A DNA stretch of 5,162 bases from Planctomycetaceae bacterium (lineage in GTDB: Bacteria > Planctomycetota > Planctomycetia > Pirellulales > Thermoguttaceae), in NCBI GenBank assembly GCA_009783865.1, contig WRCR01000313.1, positions 1 through 5,162 on the forward strand. The letters are read 5' to 3'. Below the pieces are notes generated by a model that ran no database searches, had not been told where the DNA came from, and was given only the letters and a program-made list of their open reading frames with translations. The position numbers were made by a program, and so were the translations under genes. Below, one piece after another: positions 1 through 5,162 of this stretch (position 1 is the stretch's first letter; every line of letters starts with the position of its first letter).

Positions 1-2
1 AA

Positions 3-1097
3 ACAACGAAAATAAAAGCCCCCGGATTATTAAACGGCGTTAACATTACATCTTTAACCGGCGAAAAAATCAGCATTGCCAATGACGGTACATTCTCCTT
101 CACCGGCGGCTTGGTTTATGCCGATATGCCGATGCTCAATGATGTGATGCCCCGCAAGATAAAACGTGAAGGCGGTGTTAGCATTCCTCTGCCAGTGAAA
201 ACCGTTGTTTCGCCGTTTGCCGTTGTGTATCGTTTTGATAATGATGCCGTCCAGCCGCAAAGCAAGGGTTATCGGTTGAAAAATACGGAAGCACAGCGGA
301 TACCGCTGACTCTCCGAATCTATAACTTCGATGACAAGGAACATCAGTTGACCTTCAAACCGTTGAATGAAACCGGCAAGATGCAACTCAAAGAAGGAGA
401 ACCGAAGAGCGTCACAATACCGACAAGAAATTGGACGGAGCAAACAATAACTGCGGACCTTGCACCGGAATTCGTCAAGGACTCATCGGCTGCGCTGCGT
501 TTTGAATATGCCGATGCGAAAGGAATTCTTGCCGCCTGCCCGATGCAATTGGTGTTTCTCGGTTCGCCGAATTGGAAAACACTAATGACACAGAAAAAGG
601 ATTTTGTGCGTCTTCCAATTGAGCAGAAGTCATCATGGCGGCAAAACATCGGAGCGAAGGGAAAGATTGATTTCCGCACTGCCGAAGCAGCGAAAGAGTT
701 GCAAGACGAACCGAAGTCGGTTTTCGCTTATAGTGCAACTTTCGGTGAAGGCGACCGCTGGTGCTATCCGGTTTATAAGATACCGGAAGAAATTGATATG
801 TCGGAGTACAGCGGCATGATAGTCCGCGGCAGATGCAATGAAGAGAAAACAACGCAGCCGCGCCTGATGGTTTATGAAACGAAACAGGGCAGCGGTTATA
901 TGACCGATATGTTTCCTGCGGACGGACAATGGCATACGGCAATGATTCCGTTCAAGACGCTGGGATATGTTGGCGCAACTGCTCCCGACCCGAATGGTGT
1001 TCTCGATTTGGATGAAGTTAGAACGTTTTCTTTCGGCTTCAATACGAAAGCGAAAGATTGCACGTTGGAAATCAGCGATTGCCTGCTGTATAAGTAG
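3..1097 (+). CDS. C-terminal part of a large, probably secreted carbohydrate-active protein (partial at left edge)
   Basis: The frame is open to the left edge, so the gene starts outside the window; the TTG at 111 is internal. 364 residues are visible, ending in TAG. Residues 1-60 look like the end of an upstream domain: a strand-rich stretch with DGTFSFTGGLVYAD at 28-41, of the kind that closes large glycosidase-like proteins. Residues about 85-188 form a beta-rich, Ig-like module (LTLRIYNFDDKEHQLTF near 102-118). Residues about 198-364 resemble a galactose-binding-like jelly roll of the CBM11/CIA30 type: the SEYSGMIVRGR strand near 267-277, DGQWHTAMIPF near 307-317, then LDEVRTFSFGF and a final strand LEISDCLLYK. 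No catalytic residues can be assigned and any signal peptide would lie off-window. The secreted glycoside hydrolase role is inferred from domain style only. It converges with nadB. Confidence 0.75.
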   Translation, partial: TTKIKAPGLLNGVNITSLTGEKISIANDGTFSFTGGLVYADMPMLNDVMPRKIKREGGVSIPLPVKTVVSPFAVVYRFDNDAVQPQSKGYRLKNTEAQRIPLTLRIYNFDDKEHQLTFKPLNETGKMQLKEGEPKSVTIPTRNWTEQTITADLAPEFVKDSSAALRFEYADAKGILAACPMQLVFLGSPNWKTLMTQKKDFVRLPIEQKSSWRQNIGAKGKIDFRTAEAAKELQDEPKSVFAYSATFGEGDRWCYPVYKIPEEIDMSEYSGMIVRGRCNEEKTTQPRLMVYETKQGSGYMTDMFPADGQWHTAMIPFKTLGYVGATAPDPNGVLDLDEVRTFSFGFNTKAKDCTLEISDCLLYK

Positions 1098-1109
1098 CAC
1101 AAATCGTTT

Positions 1110-1135
1110 AGCGTGCGGTTCAACGAACCACCGCT
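1110..1135. terminator. Candidate bidirectional terminator hairpin between convergent genes
   Basis: The 41-nt gap between the stop of the + strand gene (1097) and the stop of nadB (1139) contains an imperfect inverted repeat. Outer arms are AGCG (1110-1113) and CGCT (1132-1135). After a bulged T at 1114 there is a G-C pair and a C/A mismatch. The inner perfect stem is GGTTC (1117-1121) and GAACC (1125-1129), closing a 3-nt AAC loop. On the + strand it is followed by ATTTTAC, a short T-run; on the minus strand it is followed by AAACGATTT, a poor one. The location is what one expects of a shared terminator, but the U-tract is weak in both directions. Confidence 0.5.
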
Positions 1136-1138
1136 ATT

Positions 1139-2731
1139 TTACTTTAACGTATGTACCGGAGTACCGGCTAAATCGGGATAGTCCGAGCGGTTGTGCGAAC
1201 CGCGTGTCTCTTGCCGTTCCAATGCGCCTTCCAAAATCAACTTTGCCGTCATCAGCATGTTTTGAATCTCCCAGCCGTCTATCATTTTGAATTGACGCAG
1301 AAACATATAACTCGACCAACGCCGAACATCTTCCAGAGCGTGTTTCAAGTCCTCCTCGTTGCGGACAACACCGGCATTCCGCCACATCACGCTCTTCAAT
1401 GCGTTTCGTATGTCTTCCAAGTCAATCTCGTGTTTGTAATCAAGCGGCGGCAGCGGTTTGTTTTCAATGAAATTAACCTCGTAATCGTTGTGTATATTCT
1501 CCGAAATGAGCGATGCGTTTCGACCAGCGGAACTTCCGTACACTAATGCTTCAAGCAGTGAATTGGATGCAAGCCGATTTGCGCCGTGCAGTTTCGTGCT
1601 TGAGACCTCGCCGATAGCCCAAAGCCCGTTTAACGAAGTCCTGCCGTCTTCATCGACGAGAATACCGCCCATTGCGTAATGTGCTCCGGGTCGAACCGGT
1701 ATTCGGTCGCGGGCAATGTCAATTCCGAACTGCCGGCAAGTTGCTGCTATGCCGGGAAATCTTTCGTAAATCCAATCCGCCGGTTTGCTAGTCAAGTCGA
1801 GAAACACGTTTGCCGAATTCGTTTTCTCCATCTGTTTCACGATGCTTCGGCTGACCACATCACGGGGTGCTAACTCACTGCGGCTGTCATACTCCGGCAT
1901 GAACCGCTTTCCGTATCGGTCAACGAGTATTGCTCCTTCGCCGCGCACTGCTTCCGAAATTAAACTTCGGCTGCTGCCTGCTATATATAGAACGGTCGGA
2001 TGAAATTGAATGAATTCCATGTCCCGAATCATTGCACCGGCGCGGTATGCCATTGCAATGCCGTCACCTGTTGCGACTTCAGGATTCGTGGTTTCGCGGT
2101 AAAGTTGTCCGCAGCCGCCGGTGGCTAAAATCGTTTGTTTCGCCCAAATCAATTCTTTTTCGTCATGTTTTTTCCAATAGACGATTGCGCCGCGGCAGGT
2201 ATTGCCTTCCGTTAGTAAATCGAGAGCAAAAGTGTTTTTCCAGATTCGGATGTTAGGACGGCGTTTGACTTCTTCGATAACTGAACGAATCATTTCTCTG
2301 CCGGTAGAATCGCCGTGGGCGTGCAGAATCCGGTTGCTGCGATGTCCGCCTTCGCGTCCGAGTAAAATATCACCGTCCGGTGTTTTATCGAATTGCGTGC
2401 CGATTTCCAACAGTTGCCGAATTTCGTCGGGACCTTTTCGGACAACATTTTCGACTATGCTTCGGTCACAAAGTTCACCGCCGGCAGTTAAGGTATCTTC
2501 GATATGTTCTTCTAAGGAATCGTTTTTTGCCCAGACCGCTGCAATACCGCCTTGGGCATTGACACTGTTGGAGTTTGTTAATCCGCCTTTGCTGATAAGC
2601 AATACCTGCAAGGACGGATGAACTGCCAGTGCAGCCCGCAGACCGGCGAGTCCGCCGCCGATGATCAAAACATCGGTGAAAAAATGCGGATGCCGCTTCG
2701 GATGAAATGGAACAAGGTATCTGACGCTCAT
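1139..2731 (-). CDS. nadB: L-aspartate oxidase
   Basis: This FAD flavoprotein oxidises L-aspartate to iminoaspartate, the first step of de novo NAD synthesis; NadA then condenses the product to quinolinate. The 530 residues match the usual family length (E. coli about 540). Visible motifs in order: FAD dinucleotide-binding DVLIIGGGLAG (20-30); SNSVNAQGGIAAV (54-66), where the His that carries covalent FAD in fumarate reductase/SdhA is absent, arguing for NadB; REGGHRSNRILHAHG (126-140); FIQFHPT with H244; SEAVRGEGA (259-267); ELAPRD with R290; HYAMGG with H351; GEVSSTKLHGANRLASNSLLE (374-394) with R386; and a C-terminal ETRGSHNRSDYP like the NadB tail. E127, H244, R290, H351 and R386 correspond to residues known for substrate binding and catalysis in E. 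coli NadB. The ATG at 2731 places the FAD motif normally but has no clear Shine-Dalgarno. nadA and nadC are not adjacent. The last codons include one copy of an 18-bp repeat. Confidence 0.95.
   Translation of the reverse strand: MSVRYLVPFHPKRHPHFFTDVLIIGGGLAGLRAALAVHPSLQVLLISKGGLTNSNSVNAQGGIAAVWAKNDSLEEHIEDTLTAGGELCDRSIVENVVRKGPDEIRQLLEIGTQFDKTPDGDILLGREGGHRSNRILHAHGDSTGREMIRSVIEEVKRRPNIRIWKNTFALDLLTEGNTCRGAIVYWKKHDEKELIWAKQTILATGGCGQLYRETTNPEVATGDGIAMAYRAGAMIRDMEFIQFHPTVLYIAGSSRSLISEAVRGEGAILVDRYGKRFMPEYDSRSELAPRDVVSRSIVKQMEKTNSANVFLDLTSKPADWIYERFPGIAATCRQFGIDIARDRIPVRPGAHYAMGGILVDEDGRTSLNGLWAIGEVSSTKLHGANRLASNSLLEALVYGSSAGRNASLISENIHNDYEVNFIENKPLPPLDYKHEIDLEDIRNALKSVMWRNAGVVRNEEDLKHALEDVRRWSSYMFLRQFKMIDGWEIQNMLMTAKLILEGALERQETRGSHNRSDYPDLAGTPVHTLK
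1156..1173 (+). repeat. 18-bp dispersed repeat, copy 1, in the 3' end of nadB
   Basis: The + strand reads CCGGAGTACCGGCTAAAT, identical over all 18 positions to the minus strand at 3670-3653. It has a CCGG-AGTA-CCGG core, so it is a short inverted repeat. Here it lies inside nadB, whose coding strand reads it as the near-terminal residues DLAGTP, and the identity stops sharply at both ends. On the left it overlaps a 7-nt tandem, GTACCGG at 1153-1159 and again at 1161-1167 with one A between. An 18-nt exact match between unrelated genes is very unlikely by chance in 5 kb. What kind of element it is remains unknown. Confidence 0.6.
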
Positions 2732-2789
2732 TTTTGTGTCTGTCCGCTTTAATTGATGTCTTAGCAGTTTTAACTTTATCGTTTTAATT

Positions 2790-2817
2790 AAAATAACGAA
2801 AAAGAACGGAAAGTCAA
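2790..2817 (-). promoter_or_regulatory. Candidate sigma-70-type promoter for nadB
   Basis: On the minus strand a TTGACT box (2817-2812, five of six matches to the -35 consensus) is followed after 16 nt by TATTTT (2795-2790, four of six matches to the -10 consensus) in a very AT-rich stretch. Transcription would start roughly 50 nt before the nadB ATG. The 127-nt gap before nadB, compared with 16-27 nt between the upstream genes, supports a separate promoter. Promoter consensus in the host lineage is unknown, so this is a weak call. A 12-nt palindrome, TTTTAATTAAAA (2782-2793), overlaps the -10. Confidence 0.35.
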
Positions 2818-2858
2818 GGACAAAGTCCCACGCGCTGCATTGGAAACGCTACGTCGTG

Positions 2859-3638
2859 TCAATAAATAATACGCATTACTTCCGCATGCAGCACCGCATT
2901 AGCGGCAATGCCGTCTTTACCGAGATGCGTTGCGTTGCCTTTCCAATCGGTGAATTTGCCGCCGGCTTCTTCAATAATCACCGGCAGCGGTCCCGTATCC
3001 CAATCGGATAGGATAGGGTCAATCATTATATCCGCTCTGCCGCAGGCGACCATTGCATAGCCGTAAGCATCACCCCAAGTGCGGGTTAGATACGTCTTCT
3101 CTTCAAGCAAGTTAATTACACGTTCCCGCTGCGTTGTTTTGAATGTTTTTACTTCGCTTGTGAGAAAAAGTGCTTCGCTCAATTCGCTGCATTGAGAAAC
3201 GCTAACCCGCTGCGGTTCGGCAAGTTGCGGCGAAGCGAGAAATGTTCCGGTGCCGCGTGCAGCCCAGACCATTTCGCCGGTTGCGGGCAGCGCGATGACA
3301 CCGGCGATGTTGTATCCGTCTTTTTCAACACCGATGAGACAACTGTAAAGCGGTACGCCGTAAATGAACGATTTCGTTCCGTCAATGGGGTCGAGTATCC
3401 AGCGGTATCCGCTTGTGCCTTCTTTGTTTGGATATTCTTCGCCGAGAATTGCGTCTTGCGGAAAATTTTCTTCGATTCTTTTGCGCATCAGCAGTTCGGC
3501 TTCTCTGTCGGCGATGGTAACCGGCGTGTTATCGTCTTTTCGAAACACTTTGAGGCGGGACGACTCGTAAAAATACCGCAGTGTTAATTCCGCCGCTTCT
3601 TCGGCAATTCTTTTGGCTAATGTTAGGTGGTCAAGCAT
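2859..3638 (-). CDS. hisN: Inositol monophosphatase-family phosphatase, probably HisN-type histidinol-phosphatase
   Basis: This Mg-dependent sugar-phosphatase-fold enzyme most likely removes phosphate from L-histidinol phosphate, the penultimate step of histidine synthesis. The 259 residues are the normal length. Family motifs are complete: K34 and D44 in the FRKDDNTPVTIADREAE region, the metal-binding GEE at 66-68, DPIDGT at 83-88 (metal ligands D83 and D86, with T88), and SDWDTGPLPVIIEEAGG at 211-227 with the third metal-site Asp D214. The spacing and the ADIMIDPILSDWD...EEAGGKFTDW block resemble the HisN subfamily (TIGR02067) more than SuhB or CysQ, but substrate cannot be read from motifs alone. 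The ATG at 3638 gives a standard N-terminus; no Shine-Dalgarno is visible in the 16 nt separating it from the methyltransferase stop, which suggests translational coupling or the leader-poor initiation also seen at nadB. No other his gene is in the window. Confidence 0.85.
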   Translation of the reverse strand: MLDHLTLAKRIAEEAAELTLRYFYESSRLKVFRKDDNTPVTIADREAELLMRKRIEENFPQDAILGEEYPNKEGTSGYRWILDPIDGTKSFIYGVPLYSCLIGVEKDGYNIAGVIALPATGEMVWAARGTGTFLASPQLAEPQRVSVSQCSELSEALFLTSEVKTFKTTQRERVINLLEEKTYLTRTWGDAYGYAMVACGRADIMIDPILSDWDTGPLPVIIEEAGGKFTDWKGNATHLGKDGIAANAVLHAEVMRIIY

Positions 3639-3652
3639 GTTATTCTAATAAT

Positions 3653-3670
3653 ATTTAGCCGGTACTCCGG
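3653..3670 (-). repeat. 18-bp dispersed repeat, copy 2, spanning the methyltransferase stop codon
   Basis: The minus strand reads CCGGAGTACCGGCTAAAT, an exact match to the + strand at 1156-1173. In this copy the flanks extend the inverted repeat to a perfect 6-bp stem, AGCCGG and CCGGCT (3657-3672), around a 4-nt loop. The element encodes the final residues of the methyltransferase (RSTG) and contains its TAA stop (3657-3655). It lies about 15 nt before the hisN ATG. No T-run follows on the minus strand (AAATATTATT instead), so it is not a standard intrinsic terminator. In the mRNA the hairpin could protect a 3' end or affect hisN translation; both are inference. Confidence 0.6.
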
Positions 3671-4527
3671 CTTCTGGTTTTACAATCGAATGCATCGAAA
3701 TTCACTGAAAATTTCGTTTCGCTCTCGTCATGTACTGATTCAACCCGTTTGTTTGCAATTTCAACAAATTCGGTATTCCGTTCTATTCCGATAAAATCAC
3801 GTCCTAACCGTTTGCAAACAGCGGGAACGGTACCGACCCCGCAAAATGGGTCAAGAACTAAATCGCCTTCGCAGGAACTTGCCCGAATCAGCCGTTCCAT
3901 TAATTTTTCGGGCTTTTGTATCGTGTTTAACGCCTTACGGTTCACTAACTCTTTCGATTTATAAGTCAACTGTTTAATGTCGCCCCAAACATCACCGGGA
4001 TTTTTACCCTGTTCATTAAACTTTGTTTTGCCGTATTGTCCGTTGACAACAGACGGAACACGTTCACAGCGCAACCGGTGTTCCAATTCGACAAGTTGCG
4101 GTATCCGAATATCATCAAGATTGTATGCCTTCGGTTTATCTCCTTTTGTAAAATAGCAGATAATATCGTAATTATTTGTATAGTTTCGCCGCCCTTGTGC
4201 TAATCGGCTCGGCTGATACCAAACAATTTTCGATTGCAATTTCAGAAAAGGACGATAATCGATAAAGTCGATGCAATCCGGTTTTCCGAACAGATACAAG
4301 GTTCCGCCGGGTTTTAATTTCTGCGAAAAGATTTTAATTAGGTTTAGATTGAATTCCTGAATACTGCTGACTTTGTCCCAATCGTTATCTGTTACTCCAT
4401 AAGGACCATCGCAGATTATTAAGTCGATGCTGCCGTTATTGAGATGCGGTAAAATTTCCAGCGCGTCGGACTTATAAATCCGATTGCTCTGCTGAATAAT
4501 ATTAAATGTTTTGCGGTGTGTCGTCAT
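3655..4527 (-). CDS. Beta-class site-specific DNA methyltransferase (adenine-N6 or cytosine-N4), apparently orphan
   Basis: This 290-residue protein transfers a methyl group from S-adenosylmethionine to an exocyclic amino group in DNA. Catalytic motif IV comes first, CDGPYG at 39-44, followed by LKPGGTLYLFGKPD (71-84) and WYQPSRLAQGRRNYTNNYDIICYF (103-126). A variable middle region (about 130-195) would be the target-recognition domain. Then come NTIQKPEKLMERLI (201-214), the AdoMet-binding motif I LDPFCGVGT (225-233) and GIERN (247-251). The order IV - recognition domain - I defines the beta class. Motif IV has Gly where the usual DPPY has Pro. The recognition site cannot be predicted. No endonuclease gene is adjacent. 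Sampled lines run about 35-40% GC against roughly 50-60% in the genes around it, and it has a clear GGAG 10 nt before its ATG, so it looks horizontally acquired. Its last residues and stop come from an 18-bp repeat. Confidence 0.9.
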   Translation of the reverse strand: MTTHRKTFNIIQQSNRIYKSDALEILPHLNNGSIDLIICDGPYGVTDNDWDKVSSIQEFNLNLIKIFSQKLKPGGTLYLFGKPDCIDFIDYRPFLKLQSKIVWYQPSRLAQGRRNYTNNYDIICYFTKGDKPKAYNLDDIRIPQLVELEHRLRCERVPSVVNGQYGKTKFNEQGKNPGDVWGDIKQLTYKSKELVNRKALNTIQKPEKLMERLIRASSCEGDLVLDPFCGVGTVPAVCKRLGRDFIGIERNTEFVEIANKRVESVHDESETKFSVNFDAFDCKTRSRSTG

Positions 4528-4537
4528 TTTATATCAA

Positions 4538-4541
4538 CTCC
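4538..4541 (-). promoter_or_regulatory. Shine-Dalgarno sequence of the methyltransferase gene
   Basis: The minus strand reads GGAG ending 10 nt before the ATG at 4527, inside the 27-nt gap after the radical SAM stop codon. It supports the chosen start. It is the only good Shine-Dalgarno match in the window: nadB and hisN have none. Confidence 0.6.
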
Positions 4542-4554
4542 ATTTTCCACCATT

Positions 4555-5162
4555 CTAATCCAACCCCGCTTCGCTTTCAATACGGTATTCCTTTCCTTGA
4601 AACGAATTTCGGCGGCGAAACTCCTCGTCAACAGCATTGCGGGCAGCGTGCTTCACCGCCGTCCAAGCAGGCGCAAGCAGAAATTCTTCCGATGCCTCGC
4701 CCGATATTCTTTCAATTACCGTCTCCGGCGGCAAACGCTCAATGAAATCAACCGCATAAGCAGCGTACTCTTCCAACGACGGCAGCCGAATTGTTCCTTC
4801 CGTATACATACTTGCCAGCAGCGTATTACGCACAACATACAAATTATGAAGTTTAACACAAGCAGGTTTCAACTTCGCAACTTCGTTTGCCGTCTGCCGA
4901 ATCTCTTCCGCGCTCTCCTGCGGTACGCCGAGTATCAGATGTATTCCCAGCCGAATCCTCCTCTGCACAGCCCGCTGATACGAGTCAAGAAAGTCAGCGT
5001 AAGTATGACCGCGCCGCAGAAAATCAAGACACTTTTGATGAATCGTCTGCAAACCGATTTCAAGTTGAATGTCCGTTTCTCTTGAAAGTGCCGCAAGCAA
5101 ATCCAAAACATCATTAGGCAGCACATCGGGACGCGTTCCGATTGCCAGCCCGACAACTTCAT
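4555..5162 (-). CDS. yhcC: YhcC/YtqA-family (TIGR01212) radical SAM protein, N-terminus cut by the right edge
   Basis: The frame is open to the right edge; the GTG at 5124 is internal. 201 residues are visible, ending in TAG, about two thirds of a family member of roughly 300. The iron-sulfur CxxxCxxC motif would lie upstream, off-window. Family hallmarks present are GTRPD (8-12), LEIGLQT (33-39), RRGHTYADF (49-57), HLILGVPQE (74-82), KLHNLYVV (103-110) and ERISGEA (150-156), in the order and spacing of E. coli YhcC. These elements form the C-terminal part of the radical SAM barrel. From memory, the B. subtilis relative YtqA has been linked to tRNA wobble-uridine modification; the reaction in this organism is inference. 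It is the most upstream visible gene of the minus-strand block, 27 nt before the methyltransferase gene, so its off-window promoter probably drives at least three genes. Confidence 0.88.
   Translation of the reverse strand, partial: EVVGLAIGTRPDVLPNDVLDLLAALSRETDIQLEIGLQTIHQKCLDFLRRGHTYADFLDSYQRAVQRRIRLGIHLILGVPQESAEEIRQTANEVAKLKPACVKLHNLYVVRNTLLASMYTEGTIRLPSLEEYAAYAVDFIERLPPETVIERISGEASEEFLLAPAWTAVKHAARNAVDEEFRRRNSFQGKEYRIESEAGLD

Noticed and set aside
111..119. TTG at 111 as the true start of the left-edge gene
   Set aside because: The same frame stays open to position 3 and the sequence before 111 translates into a plausible continuous beta-strand-rich domain, so the gene continues off the left edge.
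475..942. Minus-strand open frames of 111-155 codons opposite the left-edge gene
   Set aside because: They lie wholly antisense to a well-supported coding frame, overlap one another, and show no recognisable domain. They are shadows of the + strand gene.
2202..2621. 139-codon + strand open frame opposite nadB
   Set aside because: The minus-strand frame carries every NadB motif here. The antisense translation is Ser/Arg/Pro-rich with no family resemblance.
1139..2731. Fumarate reductase/succinate dehydrogenase flavoprotein subunit instead of NadB
   Set aside because: The His that binds FAD covalently is absent (SNSVNAQGG), and the LHGANRLASNSLLE block and the C-terminal RGSHNRSDYP tail fit L-aspartate oxidase. 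No sdh/frd partner genes are adjacent.
2815..2860. Intrinsic terminator after hisN
   Set aside because: Only a tiny GGAC-TTT-GTCC stem and a bulged 6-bp stem with a 17-nt loop are visible on the minus strand, without a U-tract, so I do not call a terminator.
3655..4527. Complete restriction-modification or phage-defence system
   Set aside because: Both neighbours of the methyltransferase are metabolic or tRNA-type enzymes, and no endonuclease, helicase or other defence gene is present in the window.
4516..5085. 189-codon + strand open frame opposite the radical SAM gene
   Set aside because: The opposite strand encodes GTRPD, LEIGLQT and the other family motifs in order. The + frame is Arg/Ser/Phe-rich and resembles nothing.

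Overview
The window is a bacterial chromosomal segment of about 48-50% GC by eye. It holds five protein genes and no RNA gene, CRISPR array or recognisable insertion sequence. The mix of a large carbohydrate-active protein, NadB, a HisN-type phosphatase and a YhcC/YtqA-type radical SAM protein, with no clear Shine-Dalgarno sequence before nadB and hisN, would fit a Planctomycetota/Lentisphaerota-like (PVC) bacterium. That placement is a low-confidence inference, because no rRNA or marker gene is present.

Layout. From the left edge to 1097 on the + strand runs the 3' part of a gene whose product ends in two beta-sandwich modules, the last resembling a carbohydrate-binding module. It converges with a minus-strand block that fills the rest of the window. 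Read in transcription order (right to left), the block is: the C-terminal two thirds or so of a TIGR01212-type radical SAM protein (right edge to 4555), a beta-class DNA methyltransferase (4527-3655), a HisN-like inositol-monophosphatase-family enzyme (3638-2859), and nadB, L-aspartate oxidase (2731-1139). The first three are separated by only 27 and 16 nt and probably form one transcript. nadB follows after 127 nt and has its own candidate promoter. A hairpin in the 41-nt gap between the two convergent stop codons may terminate both transcripts.

How the genes fit together. nadB (quinolinate/NAD synthesis), the HisN-like enzyme (probably histidine synthesis) and the radical SAM protein (probably tRNA modification) are ordinary housekeeping genes without an obvious shared pathway. 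The methyltransferase is the stranger: it has no restriction partner in view, sampled lines of it are clearly more AT-rich than its neighbours, and it has the best Shine-Dalgarno sequence in the block, so it looks like an acquired gene.

The most unusual structure is an exact 18-bp sequence, CCGGAGTACCGGCTAAAT, present twice in opposite orientation. One copy lies in the last codons of nadB and the other spans the last codons and stop of the methyltransferase gene, where it forms a perfect 6-bp-stem hairpin. It looks like a small dispersed palindromic repeat that contributes protein C-termini. I saw no complete new multi-gene system.
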